Made by a program: the position numbers and the translations under genes. Positions 31,061-44,402 of a stretch of DNA of 64,000 bases are shown here, one piece after another; positions within the stretch are counted from its first letter, which is position 1; the number at the start of each line of letters is the position of its first letter. Where the stretch lies: contig JAESIW010000124.1 of NCBI GenBank assembly GCA_016802295.1, forward strand, positions 310,001 through 374,000, written 5' to 3'. The notes below the pieces were generated by a model. The model was not told the origin of the DNA. It saw only the letters and a list, made by a program, of their open reading frames with translations, and searched no databases. This DNA comes from Brachionus rotundiformis. Its lineage: Eukaryota > Rotifera > Eurotatoria > Ploima > Brachionidae.

Positions 31061-34000
31061 TTGTATTTACTTTATAAGGCGTCCATATCCATAAGCTATT
31101 AGCCATATTAACTCTTGATATTTCTGAAATTTAAACTAGATAATAAAGTAATAAAACTAAATATTTTTATTTTAATTGAATAAATGAGAAAATAACTTAA
31201 ACTAGCTTTTAAGTAGATACTTAATACTGATGCTAATAAAAAGTATTATTTTTTGGAAATTTTTGGGCAAGAGATTTATTAAAAAATTATTGTATAAACT
31301 TGCTGATTTTTCAATCGATCACATTGATCAGTCACCAGACTCATCTGTCTTCAGAAGGAATAAATAAAATATACAGATTACTTGTTATGGAGAGAATAAC
31401 AGGCTTATAATAAACTAAAGAATGGAAGAAAATACCAATAATAATTTTTGTAGAGTGATTTTGAAAACAAAAATGTTATTTTTTAATAAATAGATAAAAT
31501 TAATTTTCATTAATCCATAGACTAAATTAATGCCAAATACACCTAAAATGTTTTCTTCCTACATAAAACTCTCAAAGTGCAAACAATTAGCTTGTACCTG
31601 GTTCTGAAAGTAAAATACAAATATATACTCAAATATTAATTAAAAATATATTTAAAAATTAGACATTAAATTATTTAATCATTAATTAGTAGAATCTAAA
31701 AAAAATTTGTGTAGGAGAAAAAAATTCAAAAATTTTGTATAAGATTTTTAAAACCTTAATAAGAGCTTAAATTTAAAAAATTATTTCGATTAAGCTAGTA
31801 AATGAATCAACTTTTATGCAAGCTAAAAATCAAGTCTAAATTTAACAAATTTATCTAATTTACAATAGAAAATAACTGAGTATTGGAGAAAAAATGCTTT
31901 ACTATCTATTTAAAGCAATAGATCATATTTCAGTGCTCAAGTAGCTATTTGCTAGCATAAATAAACCAAAATTCGGAAGGTATTCGTAAACAGCTACTTT
32001 TAATATAATTAATATAATTAAGACATTCGGGTTAGCGTTTAAAATAAACTTAAATTTTTAAACTTAACTACAGTATGATGATAAATATGCCTATTTGAAT
32101 TAAAGTCAAGCTATTTAGCTAATATTTCGAATGGATTAGAATATTATCTTATCAATTATGTTCAAGATATGTTTTTAGCCTAAAATAAATCATTAATCTT
32201 TTTAGTCGTATGTTTTTTTTGTATATTTAAATAAATAATGATAAATAACTATTGCTTAATCTAATAACTGACAGGTTATGAGCTTTATTTCGATTTTTGG
32301 CAAAAAATTGGAAAATATTGAGTCTATTGTTACAAAAAAAGCTTTGCTTTTGAGACTCAAAACTAATTAAAATGTTCATTCATTAGGTGGTTGTGGGTTA
32401 ATTGAATTTTCAAAGAATGCCTATTTAAAAAAAAAAAAAACTTATTAATACTTTTAGCAATAATAAAAGCTTGTTTTATGGTTTAATATTTATTGAATAT
32501 GGCGATTATCTACCACGACGTAAATTATTTAATACTACTTAATTAATCTTTGATTGTTTATACCAAGAGTTGTTGCTCTGTTCAGCAAAAATGGACTGAT
32601 TAATTTCTTGATTACAAAATTAAATCAAATTTTCTTATTGGAATTAGTCTATCGCCAAGTAACCACTTAAGTTTCAATAGTTTTTAAGAAAATATTTTGA
32701 AAAATGTGAAAAAATTTTTAAATAAATCAATTAAACAATTATTTTTTCTATTTATCTATTAGCTTAGGTACTTAAAAAGCAAAGGTTTGATATCTATATT
32801 AAATCTATTAACAATAACGCCTAACTAAATAAACTTTTAAAACTTAGTATCTACAAATTGCCCAATTTTGTTGACAGGCTTCTTTAAATCAAAAAATAAA
32901 TAGATAAAAAGCTCAATCAATTCAAAGTTGATTTATAAATTAAAAAAATAGAGAATTTTTTACCAGCTATTTTAAAATTTATTTTTAAAGTTAACATAAA
33001 TTAATTTTTAAACAAGTCTGTTTGCCAAGTGCACATAATTGTACTAAAATGGCTCTTAAAAAGAAATGAATGAAAACTTTAGAATTTTGTACCAAGACTG
33101 AAAATTGGCTTTTTGCTAATACTTAGGTAAATCTACGAGTGATATGGCAATTGTGCAAATTTAAATAACAGTGTGTTAACGTGTTAAATCCTTTTTCTAT
33201 TACAGATGATATTAATTTGGTTAGACTTTTGCCAAATTAAACTTGGGGCACAATCTCTATTTATTCTAGAGATACTATGATTTCACCAAATAATTATAAA
33301 TAAAAACCAGACACTTAATACAAATTGAGGCTATTCTATACAAATATGTTTATATTAGATAATTAAAATCTAATTGATAAAACTTCCGCAATTTTTAATT
33401 AAAAAAATTTAATTAAAACTAGCAGAACACTAGCTGACCGCCACATTGGTACAAATAATTATTAAATATTAAAGCAATAGTTAAATTTGTCTACTATTTA
33501 TATATTCTTTTTTAAACCACTTATGTTTAGATTAGCCAAAAAGTCTCTTTAAAATACAAATCTACATTTATTCGATATCTATTTGCTGCAACCTTTGAAA
33601 ATTAGTCTTTGGACGTATTTAGCCTGGATATCATTAGTATGCTAATTTGAAACAAAAGACTTATGTCAGTTTTAATAAACTAAAAGAACTTTTATTCAAA
33701 ATAATGTTGTAAGTTTATAATTAAATGTCTTTTTTTTGTTAAATTAATGAATTAGTAAAGATTAATAGCTATTAATGTACTTTTTATTTTATCATGATTA
33801 AAGTGATAACTTAATTTTACTTAAAAAATAATTATTTTTATTTTGAATAATTTAAAGTAAAATAAAAAATTGACAATATTTGATTTTACGGCTAATTCAA
33901 TATAAATTACAAGAATAACTAAAATAATTTTTGTTCTGAAGTTTTGTTTAGACCTAGGTGTCTTGGCCCAAAGACCTATTTTTCATTCATTCCTTGCAGC

Positions 34001-35349
34001 TAAAGCTCACTTTTTAGCTCTTTTTTAAACTTTTAGTAATTATTCAATTAAGAGTTTGCCCTAAGTTCATGGTGTCCATTTCTTGAAAAAAACGATCACT
34101 TGGCTAAAAATGTTTAATTTTACTAATCTCAAAATACGACGGATGAAGGGGATACTTAATCCAACTTTTTAAAATTATTAACGGATATGAAATTAAAAAT
34201 TTTGATGATGGTATAAATTTTTCTCGAAATTAGTCATATAATTTAAGAAGACAGGACAAATGTATAGTTAGAGAAGATGAGAAAAGTTGCATGCAACGAT
34301 ATCATTTCTTAAAAAATCAAATAGTTAATATTTGGAATGATAAATCCAGAATCATTAAAAAAATTCAAAATAAACCAAGGCAAAAAACTAAAGAAATTCT
34401 CCAATTTTTTGTCATTGCTTCTAAAAAAACTTATGTCAGTATTCATTCAAATAGTATTCATTTTTTTCCTCTCCAATTTGATTAATTACACTCAAGCTAA
34501 GGAAATGGTCCAATTTACTGCCATAGTTTCTAAGAAGCACGCAGGTCTATAACTAACACTTCTATTAAAATTTTCACAATTAATTAAGTTTATGTCTCTC
34601 AATTAAGCAGTAATTCTATTTGTTTCCCGCTAGAAGGTCTACATCAAGCACCTTATTTAGTCAGATATAAGAAAGTTCGTTCATCAAAGTATTTCTTATA
34701 TTCGAAAATTTTTCATTCACTCAAATAAAAGTAAAAATCGGCTTTTTTTATCTTCCACTAGAGACAAGAAAAATCCATTTTTTACATTAGACGTGATGAT
34801 TCAGTATTTTTCTTTGAAAAGAAGAGACATTTTTTGTAAATAAATAATTAAAATAAAGTAAAGTTTTTGGTTGAAATACAGGCAACTGTGGTTACTGATA
34901 TTTAAGCAAAACTAGGAAACAATGCTTTCTATCTTAATGTTACAGTTACGTCATTCTAAATTGTGAATATGTCTGAATTGACCGTTTTTCAGTAAATAAG
35001 TAGTGAGGTATTTTAAGTAAAAATTCTTCTTAATCGGTAGAATCGATTCGAGCGAATGGTAGCCTAATGAATAACAATCTTCTTTGTGATGAAGGCAGAG
35101 CTGGGGAAGTGACTGCGCTCTAAACACAGTACATACCACAGTTACCATAAATAGGATCCTACTGTTTCCCATCTTCGCAAGTCTAACTTGCTAGCTTGTT
35201 GTAACTTATATTACTGTTATTATTATTATTATAAGTCTTTGAATAATGATATTGGGTTTATTTCACTTAGGCAACATGAATGCGCGGGTTTGAATAAATA
35301 GAAGCCATTTAAAACATATATTTCTTTTGTAACCCTAGTCCTTGAAGAG
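31061..35349. other. Gene-free AT-rich desert
   Basis: About 4.3 kb with no recognised gene. Short open frames at 34291-34552 and 34951-35172 look random. A LINE-like 3' end with a TTA microsatellite lies at 35170-35232. Confidence 0.5.
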
Positions 35350-35772
35350 CATGGTTAAGTTAGTTAATTAAACCAGTGATATTGACAAAGATGTCGCTAT
35401 ATCACATCTTTGCCGGGTTTTGTAAAGCGAATGCTAGGGAACTGTCGACCATTGTGACCACTGCCGGGTTAACAATGACCGGGACCAACCATAGACTTTT
35501 GTTTTTCCCAGGTACTAACTGACACATTCTATAAACAGGTAGCCGCTGCACATACTATAAACACTACTGCCACCAAGAAGCGCTCTTTTTAGTCTTCTGG
35601 GGCTTTTATCCTCGTCGCCAGATGTAATGTTTACATTACTACCCTTGGGCCCGTCTATCCGATCTCTTCGTTAGACGTTTTGGAGCAGCTATTTATGCTC
35701 CTTCTAACTTAAACGCTCATGGTTAAGTTAGTTAATTAAACCAGTGATATCGACAAAGATGTCGCTATATCA
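35350..35772 (-). mobile_element. TRIM-like LTR mini-retrotransposon
   Basis: On the minus strand a 150-bp LTR (35772-35623) is followed by the tRNA-Ser primer-binding site (35620-35610) and an internal region of about 205 bp without an open frame. A truncated second LTR (35404-35350) repeats the first 55 bases of the first. The arrangement fits a TRIM. The LTR is nearly identical to 30781-30931. Confidence 0.85.
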
Positions 35773-37100
35773 CAAGCACAAGGAAAATGAAAACTTTTCT
35801 TTCTAAGTTTTTGATTTCTCTGCAACATGTAAAATACTTGGTCGGTCAGATAGTAAGTCTAACCTAAATGTTGATGGTCCAACGTTCATCCTCCAACTTA
35901 ACTCGTAAAATTTCATACAAACATTTTTTCTCAATACAAATTAATTCACTATCTTTATTAGACAATTACGAATCTCCTATTACCTTTAAATACAAATTTG
36001 CTCCTTAGAAAGCACATATCATGCCTTTCGATTTCCTAGATCTGCTTTCCAAGTTATTTTTACTGGTGATACAGCTCTATAAATTTCTCATTTCTGAATA
36101 AAGGATTGACAGTTGCTGGAGAGCTAGAAGAGGGTAATTCATCTGGAGCCTTTTTCGACTGATCGAACAACTGTACAATCGCTGAAACACATGACGAGTG
36201 TTTTATTGTGCCCGTTCTAGCCCTCACTCCTTCTCTCAGCCAGAAAAGCTACAAAGCAACGCGCTCAAATGCTAAAACTCGAGAATAAATATCTCGTCTG
36301 TTCTTGTTCTATCTCGAGCACACAACAATATTAACTCCAAATAAATCATTGGATCTTAAAGTAAACTGAATATTTTGTTTAGTTGATTTGTGAGTGAGTG
36401 AGTGTGTATATGAAGCCAATCTATCTAATCGTATCAATCTACAGAACATAAACTAAATACGATTAGAATATTATGATAGAGCAAACACTCGTACACATTC
36501 ATATGAACGCCTTAGAATAACTAATTTTTCCCATTTTTCCAAAACATACCGATATAGAAATATGTTGATTTGAGTTTACAAAGGTAAGTATCGAACACAA
36601 ATCAATAATAAACAATAGAGGATTGATCGTGCATTGCCATTTTATTTTATTTTAATTAACAATTATTTTTTAGCCTAGTAGAAAAAATTATAATAATACA
36701 AAATTTAATATATGATTTCGTATAGCTTCTAATTAGATAACTGTTTTTCTAGCTTTGTGTAGTTTGTTTTTGTTCGATCGTATATCGAGCCAGAATGGAA
36801 CTATTCAAATAATTTATTATTTAATTGCCCCTTGAAACGCTCAATTTTCCCCCCTAATTAAATAAAATTTAAAAAAAATAATCAATTTTTTGTCTGACCA
36901 GTATCTACCGTATTTCTTCAAATAGAAGAAACTTGCTTGTATTTCAATCAAAAATTATCCTTTATTTGAATTATTTATCTACATAAGATATCTCTTGTTT
37001 GATAGGAAAATTCATGAACCATCATGTCTAATGTAAAAATGCATTCTAAAATACTTTGATGACCAAACTTTCTTATATTTGATGGACATTATTCAATTCT
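35773..37100. other. Intergenic sequence
   Basis: No gene was recognised. At 36190-36350 the GC is raised (ACGAGTGTTTTATTGTGCCC to CGAGCACACAACAATATT), perhaps a solo LTR, but no second copy was seen. At 36918-37085 lies the dispersed repeat shared with 7755-7985. Confidence 0.4.
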
Positions 37101-37313
37101 GTGAAATTTGGTACAATTGAACAGAACAAAATGCTCGAAAATCTCTCCAAAAAGTTAAAAACTGGTTCTATGACTGTGACATGGTGCAAAATTAAAATTT
37201 TTTTTATGCCGAATTTGCAGAAGTCTGCCAGAATTCAGCACCATCTTACATTCACAGTTTTAACTTGTGGAAATTTTTTTAGCGTTTTGTCCTGTTCTAT
37301 TGTACCAAATGGC
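37101..37313. mobile_element. Diverged MITE related to 15358-15720
   Basis: GAAATTTGGTACAATTGAAC at the left is imperfectly inverted at the right (TGTACCAAAT, GTTCTATTG). Internal GACATGGTGC and GCACCATCTTAC mirror the GAATGGTGCAAC blocks of the 15358 family. The arms are about 80 bp with many mismatches. It is an old copy. Confidence 0.6.
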
Positions 37314-40300
37314 CTGTAGCGCATGTGTTTACAGCTTAAATTGGGATCTCCAAGCAAGACAATTAGCTTGTCTTGTTGTTAAAAAGATAGATGACATCAT
37401 TCTTAACTGTATTGCTAGAGATAAAGTTAACCAAGTCAGAGATCTGGTAAATGGATCAGTAATCAAAGGTCCAGTAGTTCCGCGCTGGAACAAAATACCG
37501 CAAAATGTGGTAAAATGTGGTAACATCTAAATAACGAAATGCTTTAGATAGATTTAATGGAATAGCCACGATGCCAAATGGTGGTTGTGGCCTCAGACAT
37601 TCTACGTGCTAGGTGTCGCAACAAATACTCCTGCTACTCCTTCTCCTAATTAAAATAATTAATAGATAACAACTAAATGAAATAGATAAAAAATATATAA
37701 ATAATTAAACTACAAGTTATTTAATAAAGTGATTTTTCCATAAGTGATAGAATCTTATTTTGGACAACCAAAATTTTTAATATAATTATCTTTTATTAAA
37801 TTTATTTAATTATTCAGCCTATTGCTGAAAATAAATGATTAAGCTTTTAAATTAAATTTCTTAGATTGTTAATTATTTTTTTTTCCAGCTGTTAGAACAA
37901 ACATAATTGTTATCTTTTATTTTTTTAATATTTTGTAAATATTTATTTATTGATATCGGCATTGTTACATCATTCACTGGTAAATCCTTTTGGGAAGAGT
38001 CAAACTTTTAAATAGAGCTGACCAAGAGAACGGCTGATTGCGACAGACACAATTTGGTCAACCAAGACCGCAATCAAATAAATTTATCCAAAAAAATTGA
38101 AAAAATGATTTATCTCTTAATCAGAAAATAAAATTTAGCTAGAAATCGATTTTTTTTTCGACTTAAAAATCATGTTAGGTATAAAAGAGATATCAATTTA
38201 GCTTTAGAAGACCACATAAGATAATTGTTTATCATATTGATATTGTTTGACTGACGCTTTTATTAAGTTTATTGATTTAGAAGAGTAAAAATGAGATAGA
38301 TTACGATTAAGTCAGAGCTTATTAAGATTTATTTTTATTTTATCAGTATCCATTTTGGTAAAAATATTTGGTTTTGGTGAGTATCTGCATTATTATTTGA
38401 ATAAAACAATAAAAATAAATACTTATAACTTTAATACACATATTATTTACTACATAACTTAATGACAATTTTTAATTAAAAACTAATTATTATTTGAAAG
38501 AAAAGAAAAAAATGAAAATTTTTTATTAATTAGTAATCTTTTACGAATCTTGAAATTTGTCTATTTTAAACTAAATATTAAAAATATACTATGATCTATC
38601 GAAAATACTTATTGATATCTCCTGATACTTGATTCAATGAAAAATAAAATTATATCATCATTTTTGAGAATAATCTTATTTATTTAGGCAAAAATAAACA
38701 AATATTGATAAATTCTGGCATCTGATTTGAGGCGAGATAAGACTTTGCCTTCATAAAAGATAAATGCCTCAAATAAGACTGGGCTTTTAGTATCGGGTAG
38801 CCAATCTACCTTTTTCACGGTATGTAAATATTTTCTAATTTTATCAAAAAAAAATTATTTTTTTTAAATCGGAACCATGAAATAGACAAACAATGATAAA
38901 ATTAAAATTTTCTGTTTAAAAAATTTTAATTGCTTTAATGAGATTTTTTGTTATAACATAAAACTTTTCATCTAAATAAACAATTATGATTGTATACGAA
39001 AAAAAACTTCCTTTCAAAATTTATTTTATTATCAAGAGCAAAATTTTTGATTAAAAAACTTTTCTAATTAATAAACTAATTAGCAAACAAACAACATTTT
39101 GAATTTTATTTGATAATTTTAAAGCTTATTTAAATAAACCTTAAATGCATATTAATCTGGATAAAGAATACGCTTTTTCCAGACTGGGTTTTAGTATCAT
39201 ATTTCCTCGATGCAAAAAAATTATTCCTTTAAAAGCACCCATTAAAATACTCAAAATTAGATGCTGGTTTACCCTAAAGTATACCATCTAGGGCTTAGTT
39301 ACTTATCTGATAGATTTAATTGAACCAGTTAGGTTTTTCAAGCACCAAAAAAGCCTACTTTTTCAAAAATTTCTTTCTTCTAACCAAGCTTAATTAAATT
39401 AAAAATTTTGGTATAAAATATTGGTCAAACTGTTCTAGAAATGAACAAGACAGGCCGCTATTAACTTGCTGCCAAAAGCTTTAAACTGATCTAATTTAAG
39501 ATCTAAGCGAAAAATTTATACGAAGTAAACAACCTATCTAATTATGTAAGATGATTTGAAAATCTTGGAAAATACTTGATTGTTTTTGAAGAAATACAAA
39601 GATGGTAAGCTTTTTTTCTCAAGATTAATTGAAACCTGAAACAAAACCTCCAAATCAAAAACGCTAATTACCTTCAAGCCATGTAAAAACTCGTGAATAA
39701 TTGCTCAATTAAGATTATTAATACATTTTTGGACTGGCAAAATGTAACTTGGTTGAGCTAAAAATATATTTTTTTTGATGGTTTTTATTCAAATAGGTAA
39801 AAATAAATTATTAGAAGAGATATATGAATAAATAAGAATCATTGTTTTGTTCAATTGTGTTAAAAGAAAATGATTTAAAATTTTCAAATTATTCTAATTT
39901 GCATAAAAAATTATTTCAACATTTATAAACTTTTCACAAATAGACAAATATTTTCTAATAGATATTTTAATAGACAATTTGGATTTATTTGGCAAGTTTA
40001 TTAATTTTAAATTTGTGATCGCCTATTATCTTATTAGGCCGGTAATCGATTTGTTTGGAATAGTCTACCTCAGTACATCATCAAATCCGAATTAACTTCA
40101 AAACTAGTTGGACAAATGGCTCAAGAAGCAGTTTAAGCGCGGTATTTTTTACTCCTATATGAGATAAAATTATTTGTTAAACCATTTTAAGAATTCTCAA
40201 TTAATATTTCAAAATCAGATTCTGGACTGGATTCTAGAGAGAGATAAAAGTTGGCTTAAATTATTGTTGCAAGACATTCCATCAGTACACATGATTGGAA

Positions 40301-40640
40301 TCTGTTTGAAATATAGAGCTCATCTCATGTTTAAGAATATTTCTAAAATAAGAGTTAAAAATTGCTATTACATGGTTTAGATTGAAATAATTCCATTAAA
40401 AATATGCTTTTGAAACAACCAGTTTTTCTGAATTAAAATGGAAAATAAATTCAAAAAAATAAACTAAAAGAAAGATATTTTATTAAAATAAAAATAACTT
40501 TAAACTTATAATTTAATAATTTTAAGCTTAGAATTTTTCTTTCATCAAAAATCCTCATTTTTCAATAATTTTTCATTGCATTTTAAAAATAATCTTGTGA
40601 GATAATAATCCTATTTTTCTCTAAAATTTTTTTTTTTTTT
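37314..40640. other. Gene-free stretch with LINE scraps
   Basis: An open frame to 37530 (LNWDLQARQLACLVVKKIDD... VVPRWNKIPQNV) has some GC and may be mobile-element coding, but is not recognised. At 40047-40131 the frame FVWNSLPQYIIKSELTSK is a LINE tail. The rest is AT-rich. Confidence 0.45.
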
Positions 40641-41770
40641 ACTTATTCACTCCTTGTGGAGCATAGGGTCATTACTTTTGATTTCCACCTTTACCCTTGC
40701 CTCTACCCATGTCATTCCCATTTGGGTGAGCTCTTTCGTGATTTTTGACCTCCATGTTACTGCTGGTCGTCCTACCTTACGTCGCCCTTGCGGTGTCCAT
40801 TGAAGGGCTCTTTTTGGTATCCGTGTATCTTTCATTCTAAGTACATGCCCGAGCCATCGAAGCCTTTTGTTCTTGATGCATTGACTTAGTGGCTCTGATT
40901 TTGTCATTCTGTATAGGTCAGCATTCGACAGTGTCCCAGGCTAGTGTATCCCGAGAATCCTCCGCAGGCTTCCAGTGTGGAAGGTGTTAAGGTTTTTTCT
41001 GTCAGATTCACTCATCCCCCAACATTCACTTCCGTACATAAATGTTACTTTTACTACACTGTTGTATAGTTTAAGTTTTGTTTCCTTGCTGTAGCTTATT
41101 GATTTCCATGCTGGTCGGAGTCTAGAAAAGACACTCTTTACTTAAGCAAATCTATTCTTAATGTCTCTGTGTGTTTCCAACGTTGTACTGATAGTGCTAC
41201 CTAGGTATGTGAATTCATTTACACACTCGATTTGTGTACCATCGATGGTGATCGGGGTATCTAATTTGGTGTTTATGTACATTACTTTTGTTTTGGCTCA
41301 ATTAACTTCGAGTCCGGTTGGCTTAGCGTTGTTCGCCAAGTCTTGCGTCTTCATATGCATATCTGCCTCTGTACTAGATATTAGCACCAGATCTTCCGCA
41401 AAGTCTGAGTCTTCAAAATTTGCAGTTAGTCCCCATTGAATACCTCTCGCACTAACAATTGTTTTCTTCATGACATAGTCAATCAATATTAGGAATAGTG
41501 CCGGATAGAGAACGCACCCTTGTCTGACTCCTGTACACACTTTGAAACTCTCAGATTTCCCTCTTTCCAGAATCACGCTACACTCGAAATTCTCGTAGAA
41601 GAGTTTTATCAAGTTAAATATCTTTTGTGGTAGGCCATATGATCTTAATATAGCCCACAAGGCTTCTCTGTGTATGCTATCAAAGGCTTTCTTAAAGTCA
41701 ACCAAGTTTAGATACAGGGCGCTATTCCATTCCAGACTTTGTTCTATGATGTTCCTTAGTGTAGATATCT
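40640..41770 (-). pseudogene. RTE/CR1-type LINE reverse transcriptase, dead
   Basis: From 41705 the minus strand reads VDFKKAFDSIHREALWAILR, SFKVCTGVRQGCVLYPALF and DSDFAEDLVLISS. After several stops it continues with thumb and C-terminus: KTKVMYINTKLDTPITIDG, CVNEFTYLGSTIS, then LRWLGHVLRMKDTRIPKRAL and GRRKVGRPAVTWRSKITKEL, ending near 40647. The order is that of an endonuclease-type non-LTR ORF2. The catalytic F-A-D-D box is FAED, and at least three in-frame stops break it, so it is inactive. Confidence 0.9.
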
Positions 41771-42911
41771 AAAAATACTTAAGTAAAATTTAAATTCTTT
41801 AATCTCTTTTCTGACCCGTTTAGACGAGTTAAAAAAGCTTTGATCATGATCCTCTTGGTTTCGTAGCATATTGACATTCTGATTTTCATCAATACAATGG
41901 AGACGCATTAGACGGAAGATTTATAATATTCCTTTATTCCATTTTTGGTGAATCCATTTTTTTTCAATACTTTTGACGGCCTCATTGTAATTGTTAAACA
42001 AAATTTCAACGCTCCAGTGAATTCTTTTTCGTCTGTTTGCTCGATTACGAGTATTGAAGTTGTTGGTTGGTTTCGTTAGTAGATCAACTCTTATCTTCGA
42101 ACTGGACTAAGTAGGGCGGACTGGCACAGCCCGAATAAGCTGATGAGCTCTATTATAGTTGATTGACCAGCGCGTAGAAACAAGCACCGACTGGAAAAAC
42201 AGTTCAGCAAGAATGGCTACAAAAAAACATTTTCTGCTGAAAAGAGTGGTTGAAAGTTGGGACAAGTTTACAACAGAGACTATCACATCCAAAAATAAAA
42301 ACATCTACAGAAAAGATTAAATAGGAACTGCTACCATTTCCTTTACAGTTAACCTGTTGTAGCTTATTGGCATTATTAAAAACTACCCAAGTGCGCCTAA
42401 CAAAAATTTTTACCAATTTTTACCAATATAAGCAAATTCGTTGAACATTTTTAAGATTAAATGACAAAAAAACTGATCTATTTAAAATTAAAATATCTGA
42501 GATTTAAGCCTTTAACCAAATACCTAATTTGACAATTTCAAAATCATCCATTTTGACCAATTTTATTTTTGACTAATAAAAATTTTTTTTCTACAAACTG
42601 TTTTTTATTTTGAGTCACCTTATTCATATACAAAATAATTAGTCTGTCCCACTATATAGAATGTTCATTTTTTTAGACAGTCCGTATTTTAAACCAAGTG
42701 ACCACCCGCCAACAGGTTGACTTTGTAAAAAGAGTTTTTTAAATGAAAAAAAATATTTCCAAATATGATATTTTATTTATAGAAATAATAATATGCAATT
42801 AAACACCTCAAAGCTAGGTAAATCTGAGTTTTGTTCTTTAACTATCCTAAAAATCGGTCTGCTTAGTTCTATTAAAATAATTAAAAATTTTACAAGAAAT
42901 AACAATCTGAA
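41771..42911. other. Intergenic sequence
   Basis: At 41880-42310 the GC is moderately raised but neither strand gives a recognisable protein. It may be mobile-element debris. 42310-42911 is AT-rich. Confidence 0.4.
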
Positions 42912-43271
42912 TTACCAATTGCCAAAAACATTTTCTTCTGCATAGCTCATGTACAAAAATTCATCTTTATCTTTATATTTATTGTATAGTTCACCTATTC
43001 GGGAACTCAGAACAGTCATATTTCTACCAACAAAAAAAAAAATTGTCTCTTGACTGGCACATGGCGGCAAGCGCTTTTTGACTGAGTATAAAAAATGAGC
43101 TACTGTTGAATCACGTTCAACCAAAAACTTGGTAATTGGCAAATCTGGCAAATTGGACTCTGCTCGTTTTTCAACAATTACTGGAATGCGGTTATGATAT
43201 TTAGCTTTAACTCTTGTCGCTTCATCGTATCGTTCTTCGAACGACTTTTCCTCTTTGTATTTCCATCTCAT
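42912..43271 (-). CDS. ATG8: Atg8 family protein (GABARAP/LC3-like), paralog 1
   Basis: A single exon of 119 codons. This ubiquitin-like modifier is coupled to phosphatidylethanolamine on autophagosome membranes. Typical blocks: MRWKYKEEKSFEER (N-terminal helix), NRIPVIVEK, TKFLVERDSTVAHFLYSVKK, ETIFFFVGRNM and DEFLYMSYAEENVFGNW. The conserved glycine is residue 117, followed by Asn-Trp, so an Atg4-type protease must trim two residues before conjugation. It is diverged from GABARAP (ERDSTVAHF for the usual PSDLTVGQF), suggesting a specialised paralog. No intron, unlike paralog 2 at 59848-60274. Confidence 0.92.
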   Translation of the reverse strand: MRWKYKEEKSFEERYDEATRVKAKYHNRIPVIVEKRAESNLPDLPITKFLVERDSTVAHFLYSVKKRLPPCASQETIFFFVGRNMTVLSSRIGELYNKYKDKDEFLYMSYAEENVFGNW

Positions 43272-43736
43272 TTCGAATTTTTCAAATAGTAAAAATTTAT
43301 CTCTTACGATTTTTTAGAATTATTTTTAACAAAGACTTTTCTTGTTATCTTCTTAAATTTAGATTTCGAAATATTTTACTAAATTGTTAAATTTTATTTT
43401 GATTATAGAGAAATTTTATTAAAAAAAAGAGGCAAATTTCTTGTAGAATTTTGCAGCATGATAAATGACATTTTTTATCTAATTTCTTATCACTTTAATT
43501 AAAACATGCGCCAGTGTAATTAACATATGAACTTAGCTTTAGAATGAATCACCAAAGACTTGTTCCTGACGGTGACTGTTTCTTGGATAAGCGGCCAGAA
43601 CCATCTCTCAATCTCAATTAATATTCAAACAGGTTAAATATATAAAAAGTTAAATTAACAAAATTATTCTTCTAGAAAACAACTTCTAATTTATATTATA
43701 ATTTTTCTTTAACATTTTATAATTTTACTACATTGC
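43272..43736. other. AT-rich upstream region of Atg8 paralog 1
   Basis: A short open stretch at 43544-43621 (MNHQRLVPDGDCFLDKRPEP) has raised GC and may be a small exon or relic. It is not recognised. Confidence 0.3.
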
Positions 43737-44309
43737 CAGAATTGGCGCTAAATGAAATAAATAAATAAAAGTTTAAGTTGTTGCCAATAATTTCAAATCG
43801 GATACTAAAATTTTTGGGCAATATAATTTCATATTGAGTTGAAACGGACATAAAACCTTGTAGAATAAATGCAAAAACATAGTTCTACGATATTTTCCTA
43901 TTGGTTGGATTATCGAATTACCCTAAAAAGCTAATTATGCAAAAAAATATGACAAAGTTAATCATTCTAATTAAACATTCAACTAACTTTTCTCCGTCTT
44001 ATATTTTATTGGTTAATATAAACCAAAGAAAAATTGAATNNNNNNNNNNNNNNNNNNNNNNNNNNNNNNNNNNNNNNNNNNNNNNNNNNNNNNNNNNNNN
44101 NNNNNNNNNNNNNNNNNNNNNNNNNNNNNNNNNNNNNNNNNNNNNNNNNNNNNNNNNNNNNNNNNNNNNNNNNNNNNNNNNNNNNNNNNNNNNNNNNNNN
44201 NNNNNNNNNNNNNNCCAGAATTGGCGCTAAATGAAATAAATAAATAAAAGTTTAAGTTGTTGCCAATAATTTCAAATCGGATACTAAAATTTTTGGGCAA
44301 TATAATTTA
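43737..44309. repeat. 94-bp direct repeat flanking an assembly gap
   Basis: 43737-43830 and 44215-44308 are identical (CCAGAATTGGCGCTAAATGA to GGGCAATATAATTT). Between them lie about 210 bp of sequence and 175 N (44040-44214). This is either a tandem duplication or two alleles placed in series by the assembler. Confidence 0.85.
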
Positions 44310-44402
44310 TATATTTTTGGAAAAAAAAAGATTTAGATGACTATCTAACAAATACACGATCGAATTGAAAAGAACTTCACAGCCCCAGGATTCAATTTTC
44401 AA

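Noticed and set aside
34291..35172. Open frames of 64-73 codons in the desert
   Set aside because: Lys/Ile/Phe-rich, no motifs, no nearby splice signals of note.
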